This document shows positions 26,223 to 34,242 of a stretch of 64,000 nucleotides of DNA, piece after piece. The DNA is taken from positions 1-64,000 of the forward strand of contig CAZBDU010000014.1 of assembly GCA_964490725.1 (NCBI GenBank), in the 5' to 3' direction. Both the position numbers and the translations under genes were made by a program. How positions within the stretch are numbered: position 1 is the first letter of the stretch; every line of letters starts with the position of its first letter. This DNA is from CAZBDU01 sp964490725. Its GTDB lineage: Bacteria > Spirochaetota > Spirochaetia > SZUA-6 > DRHE01. The notes beneath the pieces were generated by a model, which saw only the letters and a program-made list of their open reading frames with translations, had not been told where the DNA came from and searched no databases.

Positions 26223-26801
26223 GTGAAGACGAGAAGGTTTCTGACGGTCGCGGTGTCTGCGGCGGCTCTGGCCTTGATTGCCGCCGCCTCTGGCTGGTCG
26301 CAGTCCTCCGGGGAGGAGCACGCTGCCTCCGTCGAGACGGTCATGGCCGAGATCAGACAGCAGCTCGACCTGGGCCCGAACGATCGAGTAGACCCGGCGA
26401 AGGTCCCGGACGATCTGCTGGAGCAGCTGGGAGAGGCGGTCATGAGCGTGATGGTCCCGAACGAGCGGCAGCACGAGTTCATGGACCGGATGATGGGCGG
26501 AGAGGGTTCCGCGAGCCTGGCCGCCGCGCACCGGTGGATGGGCTACCGGTACCTGACAGGCGGGTACGCTGCCGCAGGAGGCGGGGCCTACGGCGGGATG
26601 ATGGGCTCCGGCATGATGGGAGGCGGCTACGCAGGCCGGTGGGGCATGATGGGTGACCCTGAAGCTCCCTATGGCTCGATTCCCTATAGTTCGCCCGAGC
26701 AGATCGTCAAGCGCAGGTACGCCGAGGACCAGATCACCCGCGAGCAGTACCAGCAGATGATGAAGGACCTGCAGGAGGCCCCGCAGGCCGGCGGGCAGTG
26801 A
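26223..26801 (+). CDS. Secreted Met-rich protein with SHOCT domain
   Basis: 192 residues. Signal peptide (residues 1-26), a helical acidic segment, a Gly/Met/Tyr-rich middle (GGMMGSGMMGGG, GMMGDPEAP at about 115-145), and a C-terminal SHOCT motif (EQIVKRRYAEDQITREQYQQMMKDL). Met-rich stretches bind Cu(I) or Ag(I) outside the cytoplasm in several known proteins, so copper sequestration is a fair guess. GTG start with AAGGAG well placed. Its stop overlaps an in-frame GTG of the next frame, which suggests co-translation. Confidence 0.7.
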   Translation: MKTRRFLTVAVSAAALALIAAASGWSQSSGEEHAASVETVMAEIRQQLDLGPNDRVDPAKVPDDLLEQLGEAVMSVMVPNERQHEFMDRMMGGEGSASLAAAHRWMGYRYLTGGYAAAGGGAYGGMMGSGMMGGGYAGRWGMMGDPEAPYGSIPYSSPEQIVKRRYAEDQITREQYQQMMKDLQEAPQAGGQ

Positions 26802-26899
26802 CAATCCGCGCGGCCGGGCGGTCCGAGAAGCCGCCGCCGGCGAAGAACGACAGGATGTTCCAGGGAAGCCGCCCGACTTTGAGGAGGTTCAGTCATGCA

Positions 26900-27241
26900 A
26901 TGGAGAGACCCCTCCGCGCCGAGGGGGCGCTGCGGGTGATTGTCCGCCGCGCTCCCTCACCGGGCCAGGTGGTGCTGGCCGGCGTGGGGGGCTCCGAGGA
27001 AGCAATGCGGCAGATTCTTGACCCGGACAGCCCCTGGAAGGCGGAGGTGGGGCTGGCGATCAAGGCGGCCGCGGAAAAGTCCTACGAGGTGCTGAACCAG
27101 ATGATTGGGAAGGAGGTTCCTTTGAGGACCCGGCAGGAGTTCCTCGTGCGCTCTCCGGTTTTCCTCCAGCCCTCCCTGGAGCAGGTCCGGCGCTACCTGG
27201 AGGAGAACCACGGGATCAGGGAGTTCAAGGTGAAGCAGTAG
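26900..27241 (+). CDS. Hypothetical protein
   Basis: 113 residues from ATG 26900, unrecognised. Body: RVIVRRAPSPGQVVLAG, MRQILDPDSPWKAEVGLAIKAAAEKSYEVLNQM and a C-terminal LEENHGIREFKVKQ; predicted mixed alpha/beta, soluble. The start is uncertain: AGGAGG (26882-26887) is best spaced for an out-of-frame ATG at 26895, and a GTG at 26798 overlapping the previous stop would give 147 residues. Follows the Met-rich SHOCT gene; ends 61 bases before the promoter/operator of the YHS flavoprotein. Confidence 0.5.
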   Translation: MERPLRAEGALRVIVRRAPSPGQVVLAGVGGSEEAMRQILDPDSPWKAEVGLAIKAAAEKSYEVLNQMIGKEVPLRTRQEFLVRSPVFLQPSLEQVRRYLEENHGIREFKVKQ

Positions 27242-27258
27242 GCGCGGTCGCCCGCGGT

Positions 27259-27323
27259 TTGTCCTGTCGCTCCAGCGGCAGTATGTTCGTGACATCTGGT
27301 TGTACCCCAGGGGGGTGGGGTGA
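27259..27323 (+). promoter_or_regulatory. Promoter and operator 2 for the YHS flavoprotein
   Basis: TTGTCC (27259-27264), 17 bases, TATGTT (27282-27287), then the palindrome TACCCC...GGGGT at 27302-27323, starting 15 bases after the -10. It ends 20 bases before the ATG. One outer position of the right half is off (TGA for TAT). Confidence 0.75.
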
Positions 27324-27343
27324 TGGTTGAATGGAGGGTAGGT

Positions 27344-28459
27344 ATGGCGGTCAAGGATCCCGTCTGCGGCATGGAGATGACTCCCGAAGAGGCGATCTCC
27401 GAGGCGGAACATCAGGGCACCACGTTCTACTTCTGCTCGGAGGGGTGCCGTGACAGGTTCATGAACGAGCATCCCTTTGACCGGCCCCGCCGCCGGTACG
27501 AGCTGGTCATCATCGGCGGGGGCCCGGCGGGGCTCACCGCGGCGGTGTATGCCGCCACCATGAAAATCGACACATTGCTGGTCACCCGGGACATCGGGGG
27601 GCAGGCGGTGGACAGCACGAAGATCAAGAACTACATGGGCTACGACTTCATCACCGGTCCGGAGCTCACGGCCAGGTTTCGCGATCAGCTCCTGCACTCG
27701 AACTACGTGGATCACCTGCTCGGAGAGGTCGAGGTGGTGGAAGAGGCAGAGGAGGGCGGCTTCACCGTCACGACCTCGGCCCTGGTCTCCTTTCACGCCG
27801 CCTGCGTGATCGTCGCCACCGGAATGACCAGGCGAACCCTCGGCGTGGCCGGCGAGGAGAAGTTCCAACGGCGGGGAGTATTCTACGGGAACGTGCAGGA
27901 CTACTCCTTCGTGGCCGGCCGGGACGCCGTGGTCATCGGGGGCGGCAACTCCGCCCTGCAGCTCGTGGAGGACCTGCACACGGTGGCCCGCCGCATCACG
28001 CTGCTTTCGGATTTCGACCTCACCGCGGACGCAGGCCCGGTAGAGCAGGTGCGCCGCTACCGCAACCTCACCGTCCGAGAGAACGTCAAGGTGCTGGAAA
28101 TCTCCGGAGGGGAGGTGGTGGAGGAAGTGTCCTTCCGGGCCAGGGGCACGGACCGGGAAGAGCGCGAGCCCGCGCGAGGCGTATTCATCGCCATCGGGCT
28201 CAAGCCCAGCTCCGGGGTGGTGTCGTCCCTGGTGAAGTGCAACGATCGCGGTGAGATCGAGATCGACGCCGACTGCTCCACCTCCAGACCGGGGATCTTC
28301 GCCGCGGGAGACGTCAGTACGGCTTTCGGCAAGAGGATCATCATCGCCTCCGGCGAAGGGGCCAAGGCGGCCCTGGCCGCTCGCCGGCACATTCTGGCTT
28401 TGAGGAAGGCATCCCCAGGCAGCGCAGCGGTCCCGGCGGGCGGCAGGGATTCGGTGTAG
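27344..28459 (+). CDS. YHS domain fused to a thioredoxin-reductase-like flavoprotein without CxxC
   Basis: 371 residues. Residues 1-47 are a YHS metal-binding domain (KDPVCGMEM, then FYFCSEGCRDRF). Residues ~55-360 are a thioredoxin-reductase fold: FAD motif LVIIGGGPAGLTAAVYA, NAD(P) motif AVVIGGGNSALQLVEDL, and SRPGIFAAGDVS. Where thioredoxin reductase has CATCDG, this protein has FYGNVQDYSF, so the redox disulfide is absent. It may pass electrons from NAD(P)H to a ferredoxin-like partner or to metal or thiol bound by the YHS domain. ATG 27344 has GGAGG seven bases upstream. Controlled by operator 2. Confidence 0.85.
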   Translation: MAVKDPVCGMEMTPEEAISEAEHQGTTFYFCSEGCRDRFMNEHPFDRPRRRYELVIIGGGPAGLTAAVYAATMKIDTLLVTRDIGGQAVDSTKIKNYMGYDFITGPELTARFRDQLLHSNYVDHLLGEVEVVEEAEEGGFTVTTSALVSFHAACVIVATGMTRRTLGVAGEEKFQRRGVFYGNVQDYSFVAGRDAVVIGGGNSALQLVEDLHTVARRITLLSDFDLTADAGPVEQVRRYRNLTVRENVKVLEISGGEVVEEVSFRARGTDREEREPARGVFIAIGLKPSSGVVSSLVKCNDRGEIEIDADCSTSRPGIFAAGDVSTAFGKRIIIASGEGAKAALAARRHILALRKASPGSAAVPAGGRDSV

Positions 28460-28529
28460 TCGCTGCGGGGCTTGTCCGCATCGGAGCCTCGAGCTCCAGA
28501 TGCCTCCAGATCCGAGGGAAAACTCGCCC

Positions 28530-28590
28530 TTGACTTCCAGAACAAGCGGGTCTATATTTCTAATAAGGATACCCCACGGGGGTGGGGTAT
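28530..28590 (+). promoter_or_regulatory. Promoter and operator 3 for the RseC-type gene
   Basis: TTGACT (28530-28535), 17 bases, TATATT (28553-28558), then a full ATACCCC-N8-GGGGTAT palindrome at 28569-28590, i.e. at about +4 to +25. This is the cleanest copy in the window. Confidence 0.85.
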
Positions 28591-28620
28591 CGAACGAGGC
28601 GGCGTGAACGGAGGACGAGG

Positions 28621-29127
28621 ATGGCCGAAGAGACGGGGATCGTGCTGAGCTCCACCGGCGGGAAGGCGCGGATACGGCTGAATCGCAAGTCCGAGTGCAG
28701 CACCTGCGGCGGCTGCTTTTTCAGCAAGACCGAGCGTTTCATGGTCGCGGAAGTGGAAGACACCCTGGGCGTACAGCCGGGGGACAGCGTCATGATCGCC
28801 AACCGGACCAGCGCCACCAAGGCGGGGTTCCTGCTGTACGTGCTGCCTCTGTTCGTGCTGGTAGGGGGCTACGCCGCAGGGACGGCGGTTGCGGGCGCCC
28901 TGGGCGCCACCGGGACCGACGGCTGGGGAATAGCGGCCGGATTCGTGCTGATGGCGCTGGGGTACTTCGTGCTCTACCGGGCCCAGAAGAGGGCCGCCCG
29001 CAGGGGACCGGGCCCCATGAGGCTCGTCCGTTTGGTGAGCGGGGCGGCTCAGCGGCGCCCAAACCGGGCAGAGGCGCCGGGGAAGAGAGGCCGCGGCGAA
29101 GCGCAGGCTTCCGAAGCGGGATCATGA
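28621..29127 (+). CDS. RseC/SoxR-reducing-type membrane protein
   Basis: 168 residues. The N-terminal part has RKSECSTCGGCFF, the Cys cluster of the RseC family, and about residues 73-120 form two membrane helices (FLLYVLPLFVLVGGY and GIAAGFVLMALGYFVLY). RseC proteins associate with Rnf/Rsx complexes and help return electrons to redox regulators such as SoxR. A Rnf operon lies at 50-55 kb with a second RseC at 56844. GGAGG before ATG 28621. The C-terminal ~45 residues are Arg/Gly-rich and not conserved. Controlled by operator 3. Confidence 0.8.
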   Translation: MAEETGIVLSSTGGKARIRLNRKSECSTCGGCFFSKTERFMVAEVEDTLGVQPGDSVMIANRTSATKAGFLLYVLPLFVLVGGYAAGTAVAGALGATGTDGWGIAAGFVLMALGYFVLYRAQKRAARRGPGPMRLVRLVSGAAQRRPNRAEAPGKRGRGEAQASEAGS

Positions 29128-29146
29128 GGAGCATTGGGAGGATTGC

Positions 29147-29500
29147 ATGGACGACGGAATTCACGTGCTGACGAAGAGCGCGGCGATTGCGGTGCCGCAG
29201 TCAGTGGAAGGGCAACGGAGCCTGCTGGAGGCCGCTTCCGGCATCGAAGGAGTGCAGGAGTCGCACCTGGCGAAGGGCGAGCTGGTGGTTTCCTACGTAG
29301 CGGAGGCGGTCAGTCTCAGGATCGTGGAAGCCGAGCTGCAGAACCGGGGCTTCGAGCTCCGCCCCGTTCCCGCGAAGCGCAAGGGGTTTTTCGCCCGCTT
29401 TCTGGAGCGGACGGCGGAGAGCAACTACAGGTCCTTCGGGAGCGAGCCGCTGGACTGCTGCACGCTGCATCAGAAGAAGGCCCCGCAGCAGCGCTCCTGA
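29147..29500 (+). CDS. Heavy-metal-associated-like small protein with C-terminal CC
   Basis: 117 residues. Residues about 10-75 (GQRSLLEAASGIEGVQESHL, then ELQNRGFELRPV) have the beta-alpha-beta spacing of an HMA/CopZ fold, but the metal-binding MxCxxC is missing. The C-terminus carries DCCTLHQ, which might supply a soft-metal site. GGAGG sits before the ATG, 19 bases after the RseC stop, so it is co-transcribed under operator 3. Function unknown. Confidence 0.55.
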   Translation: MDDGIHVLTKSAAIAVPQSVEGQRSLLEAASGIEGVQESHLAKGELVVSYVAEAVSLRIVEAELQNRGFELRPVPAKRKGFFARFLERTAESNYRSFGSEPLDCCTLHQKKAPQQRS

Positions 29501-29602
29501 GGGGCGGCAAGCGGTTTCGTTGGGCGCCTGCGGCCGCAGGGCTTGAGGTCCTCCCGGGTCCGCAGGCCGATTGAAGACGGGGTCCGAGAGAGGATAGGAA
29601 CG

Positions 29603-30361
29603 GTGAAGCAGGCGGTGATGACCGGCGCGTTCCAGCGCAGGGTTGCCCGGAAGAGCTGTCCGGCGTGCGGCGCCCGGATTCCGGGCCCCGGGTACACGCA
29701 GCACGGAGTGACCTACTGCTGCGAGAAGTGCTACTTCCGCGACCGGTTCCTGGGCGATGCGGTCAGGCACATCGAGGGCGCGTACCTGGCCACTATCGAA
29801 GCGTTGGTGGAAGCGATCGACGCGCGGGAGCACGAGGTGGGGAGCCACTCGTTCCGGGTCACGCAGTTCGCCATGGTGCTGGCGAGGCGGATGCGGATCA
29901 GCGGCAGGTCGCTGGTGACCATCTACTGCGGGTCTTTGCTGCACGACATCGGCAAGATCGGCATTCCCGACGCGATTCTCCACAAGCCCGCTGCCCTGAG
30001 CCGGGAGGAAGAGGCGGTCATGCACACCCACCCGGAGATCGGGTACCGGATCATCGGGCACATCGGCTACCTGGCCGGGGCGGCCGAGATCATACGTACC
30101 CACCACGAGCACTTCGACGGCTCCGGGTACCCCCGGGGGCTGCGAGCCGCGCAGATTCCCCTGGGAGCCCGCATTTTTGCGGCCTGCGACACCCTGGATG
30201 CGCTGACGGTGGACCGCCCGTACCGAACGGCCGAGCCCTTTCGCGCCGCCCTGGCGTACGTGCAGTCGGCCGCGGGGACGTTGTTCGATCCCGAGGTAGC
30301 GGCGGAGATGGCGGCGGCCCAGGAGGAGATGTCGCCCTATGTGGGCCGAATCATGCTCTGA
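29603..30361 (+). CDS. HD-GYP phosphodiesterase with N-terminal Cys4 metal-binding domain
   Basis: 252 residues. Residues ~18-55 hold CPACGARIPGPGY...YCCEKCYFRD, a Cys4 treble-clef or YHS/TRASH-like domain. Then a complete HD-GYP domain: HSFRVTQFA, LLHDIGKIGIPDAIL, HTHPEIGYRII, THHEHFDGSGYP, ACDTLDALT. HD-GYP enzymes hydrolyse c-di-GMP (or cGAMP) at a bi- or trinuclear metal site. The Cys4 front end suggests that metal or redox state gates activity; that is inference. Start GTG 29603 follows AGGATAGGA; ATG 29618 is possible. Same orientation as the upstream genes and 102 bases away. Confidence 0.8.
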   Translation: MKQAVMTGAFQRRVARKSCPACGARIPGPGYTQHGVTYCCEKCYFRDRFLGDAVRHIEGAYLATIEALVEAIDAREHEVGSHSFRVTQFAMVLARRMRISGRSLVTIYCGSLLHDIGKIGIPDAILHKPAALSREEEAVMHTHPEIGYRIIGHIGYLAGAAEIIRTHHEHFDGSGYPRGLRAAQIPLGARIFAACDTLDALTVDRPYRTAEPFRAALAYVQSAAGTLFDPEVAAEMAAAQEEMSPYVGRIML

Positions 30362-30367
30362 AGCCTG

Positions 30368-30398
30368 CCTGCCCGCGCCGCTCCCGGGAGGCGGGGCA
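30368..30398 (+). terminator. Stem-loop after the HD-GYP gene
   Basis: TGCCCGC pairs with GCGGGGCA around a loop of about 15 bases, seven bases after the HD-GYP stop. There is no T-tract, so termination is uncertain. Confidence 0.3.
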
Positions 30399-30422
30399 GC
30401 GCCTGGCTGCCGGCATCCCAGG

Positions 30423-30436
30423 GCGTTCGCGAACGC
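30423..30436. promoter_or_regulatory. 14-bp perfect palindrome before the YHS peptide gene
   Basis: GCGTTCG followed by its reverse complement CGAACGC, 35 bases before the GTG at 30471. It could be an operator; it is unlike the csoR-type site. No clear -10/-35 was found around it. Confidence 0.35.
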
Positions 30437-30470
30437 TGTCTATCTCTACAGAGGAAGGAGGTGATGATTC

Positions 30471-30614
30471 GTGACGCAGGATCCGGTCTGCAAGATGCAG
30501 GTGGACGAGGAGAAGGCCGCCGCCAAAGCGGAGCACATGGGCAAGACCTACTACTTCTGCTCCGAAGGGTGCAAGAAGGCCTTCGAGGCGGACCCCCACA
30601 AGTACATGCACTGA
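30471..30614 (+). CDS. Single-domain YHS protein
   Basis: 47 residues, essentially one YHS domain: TQDPVCKMQVDEEKA, then TYYFCSEGCKKAFEADPHKYM. The Cys pattern CxM...CxxxC matches the YHS modules of the flavoprotein at 27344 and of the CopA at 45566, so all three probably bind the same kind of metal (copper or similar). GTG start; AAGGAGGTGAT (30455-30465) is a near-perfect complement to the 16S rRNA 3' end. The frame fits the family exactly, so the start is secure. Confidence 0.85.
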   Translation: MTQDPVCKMQVDEEKAAAKAEHMGKTYYFCSEGCKKAFEADPHKYMH

Positions 30615-30854
30615 GTGCATCGTGCGTGAACGGGGCAGGGGAGGAGCGGTGAGGCTGCGGCGCTGCACCGGCAGCGGCCGCGCCCGCCCTCCTTTCCTGG
30701 CGAGTACGGCTGGCGGTCCGGCGATCGGCCTCGAAGGAGGCCGCGACAGGAGGACAGCGGATAAGAGGCGCAAGGTTCCAGCGGGACCCGGCATGCGGCC
30801 GGCGGATGAACCGCAACAGGGTCCTGTGCCGCGATCCGCTGCGGCCGGCGGGAG

Positions 30855-30992
30855 GTGCTTCTGTGCTGCCCCTTGTGCCAGGCGGAGTTCGAGGCGGATC
30901 AGCGGCGCTTCCTCGCGGAAGCCCGGCGGCCTGGCGGGACCCCCTTCGGGCGGCGGAGGAAGCTGCCGTACGGTGGAGCACGAGTGGAGTGA
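30855..30992 (+). CDS. 45-residue Cys-rich peptide coupled to ftsH
   Basis: VLLCCPLCQAEFEADQRRFLAEA... ends with TGA whose last base is the first base of the ftsH ATG (TGATG). CCPLCQAEFEAD looks like half of a zinc ribbon, resembling the start of a YHS-like domain. A GTG start is assumed; the ribosome binding site is weak, and no in-frame ATG exists downstream of the stop at 30807. The 240 bases before it (30615-30854) show nothing else. Coupling to ftsH is the main reason to think it is real. Confidence 0.45.
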   Translation: MLLCCPLCQAEFEADQRRFLAEARRPGGTPFGRRRKLPYGGARVE

Positions 30993-32857
30993 TGAAGACG
31001 GACCAACAGAACAAACGTTCTTTTCAGATAGGGGCCGTGGTGATGCTGTTTGTGGGCCTCATGGCCTTCCAGTGGCTGGCCCAGCAGAGCCAGACGACGC
31101 AGCTCGCCTACAGCGAGTTCAAGCGCTACCTGGCTGACGGCAAGATTCGGGAGGTGGTCATCTCGCCGGCGGAGATCCGGGGCAAGCTGGTGATGCCCGG
31201 CGGCGAGGCGGGACAGGCATTTCGCACCAACCGGGTGGAGGACCCCGGGCTGGTGCAGGAGCTTCAGGACAGAGGCGTGAAGTTCTCCGGAGCTCCCGAC
31301 CGGTCGTTTCTTGGAGGGCTCCTGGGCTGGATCCTGCCGGTGGCCGCCTTGCTTCTGGTGTGGAGGTTCATGATGCGGCGGATGGGGGATGCCGGCAAGG
31401 GAATGCTCGGCAACGTGGGGCAGAGCAAAGCACGCCTGGTGGCCGAAGCCTCCGCCTCGAAGACCATTTTCGCCGACGTGGCGGGGATCGACGAGTCCCG
31501 GGAGGAGCTTGAGGAGGTCGTGGAGTTCCTGCGCAACCCTCGCAAGTTCCAGCAGCTGGGCGGCAGAATTCCCAAGGGTGTGCTGCTGGTGGGTGCGCCG
31601 GGCACGGGCAAGACCCTTCTGGCCAGAGCGGTTGCCGGCGAGGCGGGGGTGCCCTTCTTCAACATCTCGGGAAGCGAGTTCGTGGAGATGTTCGTGGGCG
31701 TGGGCGCCGCCAGGGTTCGTGACCTGTTCAAGCAGGCGGCCACCCGAAGCCCCTGCATCGTGTTCATCGACGAGCTGGATGCCCTCGGCAAGGCGCGGGG
31801 GTTCAACCACTTCGGCGGGCACGACGAGCGGGAGCAGACGCTGAACCAGCTGCTGGTGGAGATGGACGGGTTCGACGCCCGCAGCGGCGTGATCATCATA
31901 GCAGCCACGAACCGGCCGGAGATCCTGGATCCTGCGCTGCTGCGTCCCGGTCGATTCGACCGCCAGGTGGCGGTGGACCGACCGGATGTCGTCGGGCGCG
32001 AGGCCATCCTGGCCATCCACGCCCGCAAGATCAAGCTGGCTCCCAAGGTGAACCTGCGGACCCTGGCGGCGCAGACGCCAGGATTCGTCGGCGCGGACCT
32101 GGCGAACATCGTCAACGAGGCGGCGCTGCTGGCGGCGCGGCGGGACAAGAAGCAGGTCGGCATGGCCGAGCTGGAGGAGGCCATCGAGCGAGTGGTGGCG
32201 GGGCTTGAGAAGAAGAACAGACTCATCGGCGCCGAGGAGAAGCGGGTCGTGGCCTACCACGAGGCCGGACATGCAGTGACCAGCGCGCTTCTGCCTCACG
32301 CGGATCCGGTGCACCGCATCTCGATCGTGCCGCGGGGCGTGGCCAGCCTCGGTCACACGATGCAGCTGCCCACCGAGGAGCGCTACCTGATGAGCAAGAG
32401 CCAGCTGGAAGACCAGCTGGCGGTGCTGCTGGGCGGGCGTGCCGCGGAGGAGCTTGCCTGCGGAGAGATCACCACCGGGGCGCAGAGCGACCTTGCCCAG
32501 GCCACGGCGATCGCCCGGGCGATGGTGGAGGAGTACGGCATGAGCGAGCGGATGGGGCTGGCCAGCTACCAGCACCAGGGAAGCCCCTTTCTGACGGGCG
32601 GGGGAGGCATGGCCGGCGAAAAGGAGTACTCCGACAGGGTGGCCGGGGAAATCGATGAGGAAGTGAAGGGTATCCTGGACCGGGCGCGGGCCAGAGCCCA
32701 AGGCATCCTGGTGGACCACCGGGAGCTGCTGGAGGGCGTGGCCTCCAGGCTGCTGGAACGGGAGGTGCTGAGCGGGGAGGAGCTTGGCCGCCTGGTGGGC
32801 CAGGAGCGCCGGGCGGCGGCGGTGGCCGGGTCAAGGCAGGGCCCGCCGAAGGCCTAG
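30992..32857 (+). CDS. ftsH: ATP-dependent zinc metalloprotease FtsH
   Basis: 621 residues. Two membrane helices (IGAVVMLFVGLMAFQWLA and GLLGWILPVAALLLVWRF) flank a small external domain. AAA+ core: GAPGTGKT (Walker A), CIVFIDELDALG (Walker B), TNRPEILDPALLRPGRFDR (second region of homology). Protease: HEAGH zinc site, and the distal Asp in TTGAQSDL. FtsH degrades misfolded membrane proteins and selected cytosolic substrates. ATG 30992 overlaps the stop of the Cys-rich peptide; the longer upstream frame has no membrane-protein character. It sits among metal/redox genes, not with tilS/hpt as in typical Bacillota, so this may be a second, stress-dedicated copy. Confidence 0.95.
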   Translation: MKTDQQNKRSFQIGAVVMLFVGLMAFQWLAQQSQTTQLAYSEFKRYLADGKIREVVISPAEIRGKLVMPGGEAGQAFRTNRVEDPGLVQELQDRGVKFSGAPDRSFLGGLLGWILPVAALLLVWRFMMRRMGDAGKGMLGNVGQSKARLVAEASASKTIFADVAGIDESREELEEVVEFLRNPRKFQQLGGRIPKGVLLVGAPGTGKTLLARAVAGEAGVPFFNISGSEFVEMFVGVGAARVRDLFKQAATRSPCIVFIDELDALGKARGFNHFGGHDEREQTLNQLLVEMDGFDARSGVIIIAATNRPEILDPALLRPGRFDRQVAVDRPDVVGREAILAIHARKIKLAPKVNLRTLAAQTPGFVGADLANIVNEAALLAARRDKKQVGMAELEEAIERVVAGLEKKNRLIGAEEKRVVAYHEAGHAVTSALLPHADPVHRISIVPRGVASLGHTMQLPTEERYLMSKSQLEDQLAVLLGGRAAEELACGEITTGAQSDLAQATAIARAMVEEYGMSERMGLASYQHQGSPFLTGGGGMAGEKEYSDRVAGEIDEEVKGILDRARARAQGILVDHRELLEGVASRLLEREVLSGEELGRLVGQERRAAAVAGSRQGPPKA

Positions 32858-32870
32858 GAGGGTGGAGTCC

Positions 32871-33572
32871 ATGGAGGAACGGATCAAGCACATCCTGAAG
32901 GAGCGCACGGCCGCCATCTACAGGCGACGGGCGCGGAACTACGATCTGACGGCAAACCTCTACTACCTGCTGGGGTTTCGCGAATGGAGGCAGCGCCTGA
33001 TGGCGGTCCGGGAGCTCGAGCTGAGGGACGGAGACACGGTCGTGGAGATCGGCTGCGGCACCGGGCTGAACTTCGCCCTCTTCCAGGAGAGAATCGGTCC
33101 CGGGGGGCGTATCATCGGCGTGGACCTGACCGCGGAGATGCTGCAGCAGGCCGCGGAGAGGGTGGAGCGGCAAGGCTGGAGGAACGTCCAGCTCGTGCAG
33201 TCCGACGCCGCTTCCTACCGCCTTCCGGCCGCAGTGCAGGGCGTGTTCTCCAGCTACGCCCTTTCTCTGGTGCCCGAGTGCGGGTCGGTTGTCGAGGCCG
33301 CGGCGAGAAGCCTCGCTGCGGGCAGGCGCATGGTGGTGCTCGACCTGAAGGTCCCGGACGGCATGCCCGGGTGGCTGCTCGGCCTGGTGCTCCCCCTGGT
33401 GCGCCCCTTCGCCGTGACCGAGGAGTTCGTGCGGCTTCGCCCCTGGGAGACGATCCGCTGGGCGTTCCTGCGCAGTCTGGAGAGCGTGGCGGAGCACTCT
33501 CTGTACCTGGGCGTCGCCTACATCCTGCGCGGAGAGCGGAGTGTGCGGCCGGCGAGGGTTGGACCGGGCTGA
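32871..33572 (+). CDS. SAM-dependent class I methyltransferase
   Basis: 233 residues. UbiE/COQ5-type Rossmann methyltransferase: VVEIGCGTGLNFALFQ (motif I), GVDLTAEML (acidic loop binding SAM ribose), LVQSDAASYRLP, and FSSYALSLVPE. The N-terminal RRRARNYDLTANLYYLLGF is typical of lipid, quinone or phospholipid methyltransferases. Methyl acceptor unknown. Start set by GGAGGGTGGAG before ATG 32871, 13 bases after ftsH. A different methyltransferase lies at 62325. Confidence 0.8.
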   Translation: MEERIKHILKERTAAIYRRRARNYDLTANLYYLLGFREWRQRLMAVRELELRDGDTVVEIGCGTGLNFALFQERIGPGGRIIGVDLTAEMLQQAAERVERQGWRNVQLVQSDAASYRLPAAVQGVFSSYALSLVPECGSVVEAAARSLAAGRRMVVLDLKVPDGMPGWLLGLVLPLVRPFAVTEEFVRLRPWETIRWAFLRSLESVAEHSLYLGVAYILRGERSVRPARVGPG

Positions 33573-33586
33573 AGGAGGCGCATCCC

Positions 33587-34168
33587 ATGTTGAGGGAGCT
33601 CGCGAAGGTCCGGTAGACCCCGGGCGAGGGGTTTCGTCGCTGGTTCTGCGACGAGCACTTCGATCTGATCGTGTGGTACGAGGACGAGGCGCAGGCGGAT
33701 GCGGGCCTGCCGACGGGCTTTCAGCTCTGCTACGACAAGACGGGGCAGGAGAGGGCTCTGACCTGGCGTCGCGGCGGGAGCCTCCCCCACGAGGCTGTCG
33801 ATGCGGGCGAGGTTGCGGGCCGTGCGAGAATGGCGCCGGTGCTGTGCGACGGGGGGCAGCTCCAGGAGGAGGTCATCGAGACGTTTCGCGAACAGAGCTC
33901 GAACATGCACGCCCTCATCGTTACCCTGGTGTGCGCCGAAGGCGAAATTCCCGGAACCGACCTCTTCATACCCTTCAACGCCGTGGAGGCCAACCTGGAC
34001 CGGCTTCCCCGCAAGGACGCGCCGGTCGCGCTCTATTGCCGAAGCGGCAGCATGAGCACGGCGGCGGCGCGGACGCTGGTCTCGCTGGGCTACAGCAACG
34101 TCATGGAGCTGGATGGGGGCTTCAACCCCTGGAAGCGAGCCGGCCTCCCGCTGGCACGGAATCGCTGA
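33587..34168 (+). pseudogene. Rhodanese-domain protein with premature amber stop
   Basis: GAAGGAGG precedes ATG 33587, which reads MLRELAKVR, then TAG (33614-33616), then continues in the same frame TPGEGFRRWFCDEHFDLIVWYEDE and GFQLCYDK...ALTWR without interruption to 34168. The upstream domain is conserved-looking, and the stop most simply replaces a CAG Gln codon. Residues ~120-190 are a rhodanese domain with active-site loop CRSGSMS, which carries persulfide sulfur. Restart at GTG 33671 would lose the first domain segment and lacks a ribosome binding site. Either a recent nonsense mutation, a sequence error, or suppression. Confidence 0.75.
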
Positions 34169-34193
34169 CGGATCGGGCCGGCGTCCACCCGGG

Positions 34194-34220
34194 CAGGTCG
34201 CAGGCGCGGGCCTCGACCTG
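34194..34220. terminator. Stem-loop between convergent genes
   Basis: CAGGTCG (34194-34200) pairs with CGACCTG (34214-34220) around a 13-base loop, between the rhodanese frame and the convergent JAMM gene. Without T-tracts, its role as a two-way terminator is only plausible. Confidence 0.35.
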
Positions 34221-34242
34221 TCGGGGGCCGGCCGGGCCTCTT

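Noticed and set aside
33614..33616. TAG in the rhodanese gene as pyrrolysine or other recoding
   Set aside because: No pyl genes or tRNA seen, and Gln-to-stop by a single base change is simpler.
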